64,000 nt of DNA. It comes from Streptomyces sp. Ag109_O5-10. GTDB lineage: Bacteria > Actinomycetota > Actinomycetes > Streptomycetales > Streptomycetaceae. The stretch is from positions 3,658,001 through 3,722,000 of the forward strand of contig NZ_FNTQ01000001.1 of NCBI RefSeq assembly GCF_900105755.1, in the 5' to 3' direction. The stretch's first letter is position 1, and each line of letters opens with the position of its first letter. The notes beneath the pieces were generated by a model that was given only the letters and a program-made list of their open reading frames with translations, was not told the DNA's origin and did not search any database. Of the stretch, positions 52,463-61,380 are shown piece after piece. The position numbers and the translations under genes are program-made.

Positions 52463-55291
52463 TCAGCCCGTGTACCTGTACGTCGCCGACGCCTGCTCGT
52501 ACACCGTGGTGACCTCGTCCCGGTCGGCCTCCGGACCGCGCACCTGCACGATGTGGTATCTCCCGTTGATCAGGAAGACCATGTTGCGCACGAACAGGTC
52601 GCCCTGCCGGCCGTCCGTCCAGGTGAACTGGCCCTCCGCCGACACCTGCTGACCGACCGTGATGGTCCGCAGCCCGCCCGCGGTGGCCCAGCTGGAGTTC
52701 CGGTAGGGCTGCAGCTCCGGCTCCTTGTCCCGCTGGTACGCCATCGGGTCGCTGCCGAAAGCCGCCGCGCTGTCCCGCCCGGCCACGACGATCAGCTCGA
52801 ACTTCCCGTGCGAGTAGATCACCTGGCCGCTGCCGTTCTTCGGGGAACGGCTCCATCCCTGGGCGACGGCGATCCGGAAGCCGTTCGGGTCCTCGCGCAG
52901 GGTGAACCCGTCGGCGACCGTGGCACCGCCGGTCGAACCGGCGGTGGTCTGCGTCTCGGTGGACGGGGTCGACGTGGGGGTCGGCGTCGGCGTCGGCGTC
53001 CGGTCGTGGCTCGGCGCGGGACTCGCCTCGCCTGCCGTGCCCGTCCGGTTCCCGGCCGCCGCGCCGCCCTCGGCCCCGGTGTCCTTCTTCGGCAGGAACA
53101 GCATGGCGTACGCGACCGCCGCGGCCAGCAGGAGCAGGACCAGCAGAAGCAGGGTGCGGCCCAGCCGGCGCGGGGACCTGCCCTCCTCCCGGGCCCGCTT
53201 GTGCCGGCCGTGCGTCGCCGGGAGCCCGGCCTTGCGCCTGCGCACCAGCTCGCCGCGGCGCCGGACGATCGGCAGCCGCCGGGGGTCGGCGGGCGGGGCG
53301 GCGACGACATGGGCACCGGCGTCCGGCTCGGGCGCGGACCGCACCAGCGAGCGCAGCCAGCCGCGCAGCTCCTCGAAGTCCAGCCGCTCGGTGGGGTCCT
53401 GACGCAGCAGCGACTCCACGACCGGCCTGAGCGACCCGCACTCCTCCGCGAAGGCGGGCGGCTCCGAGCACACCAGCTGCACCAGCTCGGCCGTGGACTC
53501 CTCCGGGTACGGCGCGTGTCCCTGTACCGACCGGAACAGCAGCGCACCGAGCGCCCACAGGTCGGTGGCCGGGCCGATGGGGGCCGCCAGCTGCCAGTTC
53601 TCGTGCACGGGAACGGCCTGCTCCGGCGCCCAGCGCTCGGTCACCGGCCCCACGACGGTCATCCGCACCTGCCGCGCCCGCTCGGCGGCCAGCGCGGTGC
53701 CGGGCCCCCGCCGGCCGGGAACGGCGGCACCGGCCTCGCCCCAGCGGGCGGCGGCGGGTCCGGCACCCTGCGCGGGTACGACGGCGGGCGCCTGGCCCTG
53801 GCCGCCGGGAAGTCCGGCACCGGTCAGGGCAGTGCCCGCACCGGGTCCGGCCGCCGGGAGCGCGGTGCGTTCCTGGCCGGGAGCCACCGCCGGGTGCGTG
53901 CCGGGGCGGGGACGGGGTGCGGCGCCGTGCCAGGGCGACGGCGCGCCGCCCACCCCGTACGGGTCCGCGATCTGGCCGGGCGGCATGGCACCGGCGGCCC
54001 GCTGCTCCCCGCCCGGCACCTGCGTCTGCCCGTTCGCGTACGGCGGTTGCGCCACACCGTTGGCATACGACTGCTGGGCCGTCCCGTTGGCGTGTCCCGG
54101 ACCGTACGGCGGCTGCGGCGCGGGCGCCGTGGTGTCGCCCTCGGCCGGCGGCCGGGCGCCGGGCAGCGCGGCCCGTCCGTGCTGCTGGGCCTCGTGGACC
54201 CTGGCGGCGGCCCTCGCTCCCGCCCGGTACGCGGCGATCGCCCCGGCCCGCGCCGCCCGGATGTCCGAGCCGGTCTCCAGGGCCCGCCGCTCCACGGCCC
54301 CCGCACCGGCGCCGCCCGTACCGGCGCCGCCCGTGCCCTCGTCGGGACCGGCCCCCGGCAGCCCGCCGGCAGCCCGCGCCTGGATCGCGGCGCGCCGGGC
54401 GGCCTCGGGATCGGTTTCCGGCGCGCCGGGCGCCTGCTGCGCGCCGCCCGTACCACCGGACGCACCACCGATGCTCCCGATGCCCCCGACGGGCACGACA
54501 CCCGCGCCGCCGGAACCACCCGAAACGCGCAAACCGGGCGAAACGTTCTCACCGGAGGGACCGGAAGGGCCGGGCGCGCCGGGCGGGCCACCTGGCGTGG
54601 CGGAACCTTCCGCCACGCCGACCCACCGGCCACCGTCGGTCGGCGCACCGCCCGCGCCGCCCTCGCCGTCGGGCGCAGGCACCGGGTCGTACCCGCACAG
54701 CGCCTCCTCCGCCGCCCCGGCCGCGAGGCCGGTCAGCATCACCCGGCCGTCGTCGCAGACGAGGACCGTGCGGGCGGTGATGTTGCGGTGCACCCAGCCG
54801 TGGGCGTGCAGCACCCGAAGCGCCATCAGCACGTCGGAGGCGACCTCGGCCGCCCGGTACGGGCTCAGCGGCTGCTCCGCCAGCACCGCCGACAGCGGCC
54901 GCGCGGCGACCGACTCGCTGACGATCCAGAGCGAACCGCCCTCGGCGAACACGTCGAATACCTGGTCGAGCCGGGGATGGTCGGGGATCCGGGCGGCGGC
55001 CTGCGCGGCCTCGACGGCGCGCCGCACCACCGGGTCGCTGGGCCGGCGTGTCGCGGTGCGCGCCGTCGGCGGCCGCCGCGCGCCACGGTCACGCGCAGTG
55101 AAACCCTCCGGCAGCCCTTCGGCGTCCAGCACCTCGGCCTCGACGACCTCCGGCAACGGCACCTGGCGGACGAACACCTCCTGCCCGCTGTACGTGTCGA
55201 AGGCCCGGGTCTCGGTGTGTTCGTACTCGTCGGAGGGGGGCAACGGCAGGCGGTAGCGGTCGGCGAGCACCCGACCCGCGTAGTCGTCCAC
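52463..55291 (-). CDS. membrane pseudokinase with giant insertion in the activation segment
   Basis: 942 residues. The N-lobe lacks a glycine loop, and VFVR (R52) replaces the VAIK lysine. The catalytic loop reads HRNITART (168-175) instead of HRDxKxxN, and TGL (187-189) replaces DFG. The C-lobe APE lies at 555-557, about 365 residues later; the gap is Gly/Pro/Ala low-complexity sequence. One membrane helix (about 715-735) and an outside domain starting REDPNGFRIAVAQGWSRS follow, related to those of the neighbours. It cannot be a normal kinase and is probably a scaffold or regulator. GTG 55291 has GGGGAGG 4 nt upstream. Confidence 0.85.
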   Translation of the reverse strand: MDDYAGRVLADRYRLPLPPSDEYEHTETRAFDTYSGQEVFVRQVPLPEVVEAEVLDAEGLPEGFTARDRGARRPPTARTATRRPSDPVVRRAVEAAQAAARIPDHPRLDQVFDVFAEGGSLWIVSESVAARPLSAVLAEQPLSPYRAAEVASDVLMALRVLHAHGWVHRNITARTVLVCDDGRVMLTGLAAGAAEEALCGYDPVPAPDGEGGAGGAPTDGGRWVGVAEGSATPGGPPGAPGPSGPSGENVSPGLRVSGGSGGAGVVPVGGIGSIGGASGGTGGAQQAPGAPETDPEAARRAAIQARAAGGLPGAGPDEGTGGAGTGGAGAGAVERRALETGSDIRAARAGAIAAYRAGARAAARVHEAQQHGRAALPGARPPAEGDTTAPAPQPPYGPGHANGTAQQSYANGVAQPPYANGQTQVPGGEQRAAGAMPPGQIADPYGVGGAPSPWHGAAPRPRPGTHPAVAPGQERTALPAAGPGAGTALTGAGLPGGQGQAPAVVPAQGAGPAAARWGEAGAAVPGRRGPGTALAAERARQVRMTVVGPVTERWAPEQAVPVHENWQLAAPIGPATDLWALGALLFRSVQGHAPYPEESTAELVQLVCSEPPAFAEECGSLRPVVESLLRQDPTERLDFEELRGWLRSLVRSAPEPDAGAHVVAAPPADPRRLPIVRRRGELVRRRKAGLPATHGRHKRAREEGRSPRRLGRTLLLLVLLLLAAAVAYAMLFLPKKDTGAEGGAAAGNRTGTAGEASPAPSHDRTPTPTPTPTSTPSTETQTTAGSTGGATVADGFTLREDPNGFRIAVAQGWSRSPKNGSGQVIYSHGKFELIVVAGRDSAAAFGSDPMAYQRDKEPELQPYRNSSWATAGGLRTITVGQQVSAEGQFTWTDGRQGDLFVRNMVFLINGRYHIVQVRGPEADRDEVTTVYEQASATYRYTG

Positions 55292-55428
55292 GTTGCCTCC
55301 CCCGGCCGCCCGGCTGGTCAAATCCGTTCGTTTCGCGGCCCGTTATGCATGCATACCTGGATGCGTACGGTCCGCAACCACTCACGATACGTGCCGGAGG
55401 CAAGTCTCATTGTGGGGATGCGAATTTG

Positions 55429-57483
55429 TCACCGGGGCTCGAAGGACACCGTCAGCGTCTTCCAGGTGTCCTTGCGCAGCTCACTGCTCCAGTCGTCGGC
55501 CTTCGCGGTGTACATCAGCGCGTACCCCTGCTTGGAGCTGACGACGAACCCCCGGTCGACCGTGTGATACTTGGTGCCGCCGTCGACGTAGGTGAACTCC
55601 CAGTCGGCCGTGTTCCAGCTGCGGTAGCTCACCTCGGCTATGCGGATCTTCTGGTACTGGGAGCGCACCATGTAACGCTCCTGGTTCTTCCAGTCCGCGA
55701 CCGGGTCGTCCTTGGGCGTGCTCGTCCAGGCGATCAGCAGCTTCTGCCCGTCGGGCCCGGCGAACCGGTCTCCGGCCGAACTGCTGGTCTGGAACTTCCA
55801 GCCCTTGGGCAGCCCGATCGAGTATCCCTGGTCACCCTTGTACTTGGTCACCACCGGCGCGCTGCCACTGGAGTTCGACGCCGAGGACGAGTCGTCGCCG
55901 GAGTCTTCCGAGCCACCGCTCCCGGGGGTGCCGGCCGCCGAGGGGTCGCCGTCCGTCCGCGTGCCGCCGCTCGTGTCCCGCTTGGTGGAGTCGCCCCCGG
56001 AACCGGACTTCGCTCCCGAACCGGAACCGCTGCTCGCGCTCGCCCCCGCGGACGAACCCGCCTTGGCACCGCCGTTCTTGCCGCTCCCCTTGCTGTTCCC
56101 GTCGCCGCCGTTCAGCACGATGGCGAGCACGGTACCGAGCACCGCGAGCACCACCACCAGGGCGATGATCACCAGGGTGCGCTTCGGCACCACGTCGGTG
56201 AGCGGAGCCTTGGGCACGGGCCGGGGCGCCAGGTCCAGATCCGGCGGCGGCATCACGGGCCACCCCGAACTCGCCTTGCCGGCCGTCGGCTTGCTCCCCG
56301 CCGGGGTGGTGGCCGCGCCGGACCCGCCGGCCGCGGCCGGTCGCGCACCCCCGACCGGTCCCGAGGGCGAACCGGCCACGACCGGGGCCCCGGGTGCCGC
56401 GCCCGCGCCCGCCTCGGCTGCCGCGCCCGTGTTCTTCGTCCGGGTGGCGGCAGCGGCGCTCGCCGCCCCCGCGGCCTTCCGTACCGACCGCAGCGCCCCG
56501 CGCAGCTTCTCCCCGGCCTCCTCGCCCCGCTTGGCCCCGGCGCCCTGCTCCTGCTGCGGCGCCTCGGGCTGCGGAGGCAGCGGTACGACGCGGGTGGCGT
56601 CGGCGGGCACTTCCGCCGGCGTGTTGATGACCGCGGTGAGCATCGCCCGCGCGCCCGCGTCGTCCAGCCGCTTGGCCGGATCCTTGGTGAGCAGCCCGTA
56701 GATGACGTCCTTCAGCGGTCCCGCGTTCTTGGGCTCCTCCAGCTGCTCGGTCATCACCGCCGTCAGGGTGGCGATCGCCGACCCCTTGTCGTAGGGCGGT
56801 GTGCCCTCGACCGCCGCGTACAGCAGGCCGCCGAGCGACCACAGGTCGGCCGCCGGGCCGGGCTTGTGACCGCGGGCCCGCTCCGGGGAGATGTAGGAGG
56901 GGGCGCCGACGAGCATGCCGGTGGAGGTGATGGACGGGTCGCCCTCGACCTGGGCGATGCCGAAGTCGGTGAGCACGACCCGGCCGTCGCTCTCCGAGAT
57001 CAGCACGTTGGACGGCTTCACGTCCCGGTGCAGGATGCCCTCGCGGTGTGCCGACCGCAGCACGTCCAGGATCGCCAGCCCGACCTCGGCCGCCCGCTTC
57101 GGCTCCAGCAGGCCGTCCTCCCGGATGACCTCGGCCAGCGACTTGCCCTCGACCAGCTCCATCACGATCCAGGGCCGGTCGTCCTCCTCGACCACGTCGA
57201 AGACCGTCACCGCGCTGTTGTTGCGGATCCGTGCGATCGCCTTGGCCTCGCGCAGCGTGCGCGTGATCAGGCGCCGCTTCTCCTCCTCGTCGATGTTCGA
57301 CGGGAACCGCAGCTCCTTGACGGCCACCGTCCGGCCGAGGGTCTCGTCCTCGGCGCGCCACACCGTGCCCATGCCGCCGCGGCCGAGCACTCCTCCCAGC
57401 CGGTACCGCCCGGCGAGAAGACGCTCGCTGTTGTCCTGACGAGTCTCCTGACGAGAAGTCCCCGCCCGCTCCGCCTCTGACAT
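55429..57483 (-). CDS. membrane Ser/Thr protein kinase
   Basis: 684 residues. The kinase domain (about 25-290) has GRGGMGTVW, K56 in VAVKEL, HRDVKPSN, LTDFGIAQ, a Ser/Thr activation loop and SPERA. A long Ala/Gly/Pro cytoplasmic linker precedes one membrane helix (about 431-456). A Ser/Gly-rich stalk carries an outside domain starting YKGDQGYSIGLPKGWKFQ, again of the shared type. ATG 57483 has GAGGGG just upstream; ATG 57495 is in frame but less well placed. It heads the row of four kinase-like genes. Substrates and ligand are unknown. Confidence 0.9.
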   Translation of the reverse strand: MSEAERAGTSRQETRQDNSERLLAGRYRLGGVLGRGGMGTVWRAEDETLGRTVAVKELRFPSNIDEEEKRRLITRTLREAKAIARIRNNSAVTVFDVVEEDDRPWIVMELVEGKSLAEVIREDGLLEPKRAAEVGLAILDVLRSAHREGILHRDVKPSNVLISESDGRVVLTDFGIAQVEGDPSITSTGMLVGAPSYISPERARGHKPGPAADLWSLGGLLYAAVEGTPPYDKGSAIATLTAVMTEQLEEPKNAGPLKDVIYGLLTKDPAKRLDDAGARAMLTAVINTPAEVPADATRVVPLPPQPEAPQQEQGAGAKRGEEAGEKLRGALRSVRKAAGAASAAAATRTKNTGAAAEAGAGAAPGAPVVAGSPSGPVGGARPAAAGGSGAATTPAGSKPTAGKASSGWPVMPPPDLDLAPRPVPKAPLTDVVPKRTLVIIALVVVLAVLGTVLAIVLNGGDGNSKGSGKNGGAKAGSSAGASASSGSGSGAKSGSGGDSTKRDTSGGTRTDGDPSAAGTPGSGGSEDSGDDSSSASNSSGSAPVVTKYKGDQGYSIGLPKGWKFQTSSSAGDRFAGPDGQKLLIAWTSTPKDDPVADWKNQERYMVRSQYQKIRIAEVSYRSWNTADWEFTYVDGGTKYHTVDRGFVVSSKQGYALMYTAKADDWSSELRKDTWKTLTVSFEPR

Positions 57484-57652
57484 GCGTCCCCTCATGCAAC
57501 CCGCCCTGACAGAGCCTTCATTGTCCCTCACCCGACAAGTGCCCAACGCCCAGGGGCCCCCTGATTGCGCATCGGGGCCGGCCGACCGGAACCCCCGGTG
57601 ACGAGTGCGTCACACGGGCGAGATGATGGGCCGCGAGAAGGGAGGAACCCGG

Positions 57653-58696
57653 ATGCCGTCGCTTCGGACACTGGTGGCCATACCGGTCTCTCTTGCCCTG
57701 CTGTTCGCCCCGCTGATGTCCGGTTCCGCCTCCTCCGCGGAAGCCAGGAACCCGCTCCTGTCACAGTTCGTCATCAAAGGCGGAGCACCGGCCGCCGCGC
57801 TTCTGGACCGCGACGGCGACGACGTCCGCTATGCGGGCGCCGGCAAAGGCATCGCCCGTGCCGACCACTTCCGGGCCGGCAGCATCACGAAGACGTTCAT
57901 CGCCACCGTCGTCCTGCAACTGGCCGCGGAACACCGCCTCGCCCTCTCCGACTCCGTGGAGCGGTATCTGCCGGAACTGCTGCGCGGGCACGGCGTCGAC
58001 GGACGGAAAATCACCCTGCGGGCCCTGCTCAGCCACACCGCCGGGCTCGCCGACTTCACCACGGTCACCCGGGGGGCCGTCCCGCTGGCCCCGCCTCAGG
58101 CCGTACGCCTCGCGCTCGCCCTCCCTTCGACCGGGCTGGGGCACTACGCGTACTCCAGCACCGACTACGTCGTGCTCGGCATGGTCATCCGTCAGGTCAC
58201 CGGGCACTCCTACGCCACCGAGGTCCGGCAACGCATCATCACCCCCCTCCGTCTCACGGGCACCTCCTTCCCCGGTGCCCGCACCTCACTGCCCTCCCCG
58301 CACGGCCGCGCCTACGCGTCCGACGGCTCCGACGCCACCGAGCTCGACCCGCGCGTGGCCGGCGCGGCGGGTGAGCTGGTGACCACGCTCGACGACCTGG
58401 ACCGCTTCTACGCGGCGCTGCTGGACGGCGAGCTGCTGCCCCCGCGCCGGCTGCGCGAAATGCTCGACACCCGTGCCGCACATGGCGTGTACGGCCTGGG
58501 AATCTTTCCTGTGAAGCTGCCGTGCGGGACCACGGTGTGGGGACACAACGGCCGGATCGCGGGCAGCTACGTGCGGAGCGCTGCCTCGATCGGCGGCCGG
58601 CATGTCCTCACGTTCCGTGTGAACACGACGGCGCTCGCAGACCCGGCCCTCGAACCCGCACTGCTCGCGGCCGAGTTCTGCCCTCGCAATGGGTAG
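57653..58696 (+). CDS. secreted serine hydrolase, beta-lactamase/D-Ala-D-Ala carboxypeptidase fold
   Basis: 347 residues. The export signal (TLVAIPVSLALLFAPLMSGS) is followed by a class C-like penicillin-recognising fold. SITK places the nucleophile at S77 and the base at K80. The second motif reads YSS (YAYSSTDY) where YxN is usual, and the third is HNG (WGHNGRIAG). It is probably a D-alanyl-D-alanine carboxypeptidase or esterase acting outside the membrane; the altered second motif makes the substrate uncertain. ATG 57653 follows GGGAGG at 8 nt. It diverges from the kinase at 57483. Confidence 0.85.
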   Translation: MPSLRTLVAIPVSLALLFAPLMSGSASSAEARNPLLSQFVIKGGAPAAALLDRDGDDVRYAGAGKGIARADHFRAGSITKTFIATVVLQLAAEHRLALSDSVERYLPELLRGHGVDGRKITLRALLSHTAGLADFTTVTRGAVPLAPPQAVRLALALPSTGLGHYAYSSTDYVVLGMVIRQVTGHSYATEVRQRIITPLRLTGTSFPGARTSLPSPHGRAYASDGSDATELDPRVAGAAGELVTTLDDLDRFYAALLDGELLPPRRLREMLDTRAAHGVYGLGIFPVKLPCGTTVWGHNGRIAGSYVRSAASIGGRHVLTFRVNTTALADPALEPALLAAEFCPRNG

Positions 58697-58756
58697 AACG
58701 GCCGGGTCCGGGAGGAAGATCCCGCTGCCGGGTCGCTCGATCGGATGATCTCTGAG

Positions 58757-58980
58757 GGTCGATCCGGCACGGTCGGTCCGGCACGGTCGGTCCGGCACGG
58801 TCGGTCCGGCACGGTCGGTCCGGCACGGTCGGTCCGGCACGGTCGGTCCGGCACGGTCGGTCCGGCACGGTCGGTCCGGCACGGTCGGTCCGGCACGGTC
58901 GGTCCGGCACGGTCGGTCCGGCACGGTCGGTCCGGCACGGTCGGTCCGGCACGGTCGGTCCGGCACGGTCGGTCCGGCAC
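58757..58980. repeat. minisatellite: 15 perfect copies of a 14-bp unit plus one variant
   Basis: The unit GGTCGGTCCGGCAC repeats exactly 15 times over 58771-58980, preceded by one copy with a single change (58757-58770). It lies between the stops of two convergent genes (58696 and 59085), so it is non-coding, although it leaves several long open frames on both strands because the unit has no stop codon. The remaining parts of the 388-bp gap show no gene. Confidence 0.95.
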
Positions 58981-59084
58981 CGCCGGAAACCACCGTCGCG
59001 GCTGGGCGCCGTCACGGCGGGCGCCGTCCCCGCGGGGGCGGACTTTCCGGCGGCCGACCGACACGCAGGGCCGGGGATGGCGGA

Positions 59085-60791
59085 CTATCGCGGCACGATC
59101 TCCGGTGCTCCCAGCCTCGCCGCGTCCGCCGTCTGGTCGTCCGGCTGGAGTTGGGACTCGCGTTCGGCCTCGACGCGCTTCTCGTAGTGCTCGACCTCGC
59201 GTTCGATCTGGTCCTTGTCCCAGCCGAGGACCGGGGCCATCAACTCGGCGGCCTCGCGGGCGCTGCGGGTGCCGCGGTCGAAGGTCTCGATGGAGATGCG
59301 GGTGCGCCGGGTCAGGACGTCGTCGAGGTGGCGCGCGCCCTCGTGGGAGGCCGCGTAGACGACCTCGGCGCGCAGGTAGTCGTCGGCGGCCGACAGCGGC
59401 TCGGCCAGGCCGGGGTCGGCGGCGATGAGGTCGAGGACCTCCTCCGCCGTCGAGCCGTAGCGGTTGAGGAGATGCTCGACACGGACCACGTGCAGACCGG
59501 TGCGGGCGGCGATCCTGGCCCGGGCGTTCCACATCGCCCGGTAGCCCTCCGCGCCGAGCAGCGGGATGTCCTCGGTGACGCACTCCGCGACCCGCATGTC
59601 GAGCCCGTGCACCGCCTCGTCGACGGCGTCCTTGGCCATCACCCGGTACGTCGTGTACTTGCCGCCCGCGACGACCACGAGCCCCGGCACCGGATGCGCG
59701 ACCGTGTGCTCGCGCGACAGCTTGCTGGTGGCGTCGGACTCACCGGCCAGCAGCGGGCGCAGACCGGCGTAGACGCCCTCCACGTCGTCGCGCGACAGCG
59801 GCACCGCGAGCACCGAGTTGACGTGGTTGAGGAGGTAGTCGATGTCGGCGCTGGAGGCGGCCGGGTGGGCCTTGTCCAGGTCCCAGTCGGTGTCGGTCGT
59901 ACCGATGATCCAGTGCCGCCCCCAGGGGATGACGAACAGGACCGACTTCTCGGTGCGCAGGATCAGGCCCGTCGTGGAGTGGATGCGGTCCTTGGGGACG
60001 ACCAGGTGGATGCCCTTGGAGGCGCGGACGTGGAACTGGCCGCGCTCGCCGACCATCGCCTGCGTGTCGTCGGTCCACACCCCGGTCGCGTTGACGACCT
60101 GCTGGGCGCGGATCTCGTACTCCCCGCCGCTCTCCACGTCCTGCACCCGGGCCCCGACGACCCGCTCGCCCTCGCGCAGGAACCCGGTCACGCGCGCGCG
60201 GTTGGCCGCCTTCGCGCCGTACGACACCGCGGTGCGCACCAGGGTCGCCACATAGCGGGCGTCGTCCATCTGGGCGTCGTAGTACTGGATGGCGCCGACG
60301 AGAGCGTCCTTGCGCAGCGCGGGCGCGACCCGCAGGGCGTGACGGCGGCTCAGGTGGCGGTGGGCCGGCAGGCCCCGGCCGTGGCCACGGGCCATCGCCA
60401 TCGCGTCGTAGAGCGCGACGCCCGAGCCGGCGTACAGGCGCTCCCAGCCCTGGTGCTGGAGCGGGTAGAGGAACGGCACCGGCTTGACCAGGTGCGGAGC
60501 GAGGCGTTCCAGGAGCAGGCCGCGCTCCTTGAGGGCCTCGCGGACCAGGGCGAAGTCGAGCATCTCCAGGTAGCGCAGGCCGCCGTGGATCAGTTTGCTG
60601 GACCTGCTGGAGGTACCCGAGGCCCAGTCGCGGGCCTCGACGATGCCGGTGTTCAGGCCCCGGGTGACCGCGTCCAGCGCGGTACCCGCGCCGACCACTC
60701 CGCCGCCCACCACGAGCACGTCCAGCTCGCGCTCGGCCATGGCCGCCAGGGACTCCGCTCGCTGCTCCGGCCCCAGTGTCGCTGTCCTCAC
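59085..60791 (-). CDS. glpD: glycerol-3-phosphate dehydrogenase (FAD-dependent)
   Basis: 568 residues. The FAD-binding VVGGGVVGAGTALDAVTRGL lies near the N-terminus, then SSRSSKLIHGGLRYLEM, typical of GlpD. GTTDTDWD and GGKYTTYRVMAKDAVD complete the substrate and FAD regions, and the C-terminal DAO_C domain ends with a charged tail. It oxidises glycerol-3-phosphate to dihydroxyacetone phosphate at the membrane, passing electrons to quinone. GTG 60791 (VRTATLGP) is chosen because GGGAGG lies 5 nt upstream and homologues begin there; the open frame further upstream crosses repeat sequence and is not coding. Confidence 0.95.
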   Translation of the reverse strand: MRTATLGPEQRAESLAAMAERELDVLVVGGGVVGAGTALDAVTRGLNTGIVEARDWASGTSSRSSKLIHGGLRYLEMLDFALVREALKERGLLLERLAPHLVKPVPFLYPLQHQGWERLYAGSGVALYDAMAMARGHGRGLPAHRHLSRRHALRVAPALRKDALVGAIQYYDAQMDDARYVATLVRTAVSYGAKAANRARVTGFLREGERVVGARVQDVESGGEYEIRAQQVVNATGVWTDDTQAMVGERGQFHVRASKGIHLVVPKDRIHSTTGLILRTEKSVLFVIPWGRHWIIGTTDTDWDLDKAHPAASSADIDYLLNHVNSVLAVPLSRDDVEGVYAGLRPLLAGESDATSKLSREHTVAHPVPGLVVVAGGKYTTYRVMAKDAVDEAVHGLDMRVAECVTEDIPLLGAEGYRAMWNARARIAARTGLHVVRVEHLLNRYGSTAEEVLDLIAADPGLAEPLSAADDYLRAEVVYAASHEGARHLDDVLTRRTRISIETFDRGTRSAREAAELMAPVLGWDKDQIEREVEHYEKRVEAERESQLQPDDQTADAARLGAPEIVPR

Positions 60792-60819
60792 CGCTGCCTC
60801 CCGCTCTGCCGCCATGCGG

Positions 60820-60964
60820 CCATCGCTCGCCATCGGTCCATCGCTCGCCGCCGGCCACCGCCGGCCGGCGGCCGCCATCAGCCACCGCCGCCCGCGGGCC
60901 GCCGGTCGCCATCGGCCGTCGATCGCCGCGGAGGGCATCGGGTGCCTGCGGCCGTCGATCGCCG
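60820..60964. repeat. direct repeats upstream of glpD
   Basis: CCATCGCTCGCC occurs at 60820-60831 and 60838-60849, and CGGCCGTCGATCGCCG at 60913-60928 and 60949-60964. Further degenerate CCATCG and GGTCG strings continue to about 61140. They lie in the 589-bp divergent space between glpD and the dehydrogenase at 61381, where no gene was found. Confidence 0.65.
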
Positions 60965-61223
60965 TTGTCACCGGTACCCGTCTACCCGCCGGTCCTGGGC
61001 CGATGTCGGTCACTGGTCGTCGTCGGTCGTCGGTAGTCGGTCGCGCCGTTGTCCCGGGTCGCCGGCCGGGTCGTAGAAGGGATCGTCGAATGGGTCGTGG
61101 ACCGCGGCGTCCGCCGTCGAACGCGTCGTCGGTCATCGGTCGCGTCGGCCGCGCCCCCGGCGGGCGTGGCCCCTGCCCAAATTCTGACCGGCCGGCCCGG
61201 CTTCAGCCACCACTCACCCCCAG

Positions 61224-61332
61224 CCTGTGGACAACGGTCACCGAACCCATGGAAGACACATGAACACAATCCCGCATAACGGTCATATTTACTCCTAGTC
61301 TGACCGTGCGCCTCGCTCATCCTGTCCACAGG
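61224..61332. promoter_or_regulatory. pair of DnaA-box-like sites upstream of the nucleotide-sugar dehydrogenase
   Basis: TGTGGACAA (61226-61234) is a perfect DnaA box in reverse orientation, and CTGTCCACA (61322-61330) differs from one at a single base. Together they give a 10-bp inverted repeat (CCTGTGGACA with TGTCCACAGG) about 90 bp apart. An A/T-rich block with TATTTA (61286-61291) and TAGTCT (61296-61301) lies between, the likely -10 region. Confidence 0.45.
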
Positions 61333-61380
61333 GCTTGCGCACCTGTCCCGCTTCGGTTACTGGGAAGGACGGCCCACGCC

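Noticed and set aside
52251..53558. A 436-codon N-terminal extension of the kinase at 50550
   Set aside because: It overlaps the pseudokinase gene, is composition-driven, and the kinase domain starts right after GTG 52250 with a ribosome site.
58757..58980. Possible CRISPR array
   Set aside because: The 14-bp units are directly adjacent with no spacers and there are no cas genes nearby.
58745..59428. Repeat-rich open frames on both strands through the 14-bp array
   Set aside because: They exist only because the unit has no stop codon; there is no start context or homology, and they run into real genes in another frame.
60792..61136. In-frame upstream extension of glpD to 61136
   Set aside because: The added sequence is translated repeat DNA; GTG 60791 has a good ribosome site and matches the usual GlpD start.
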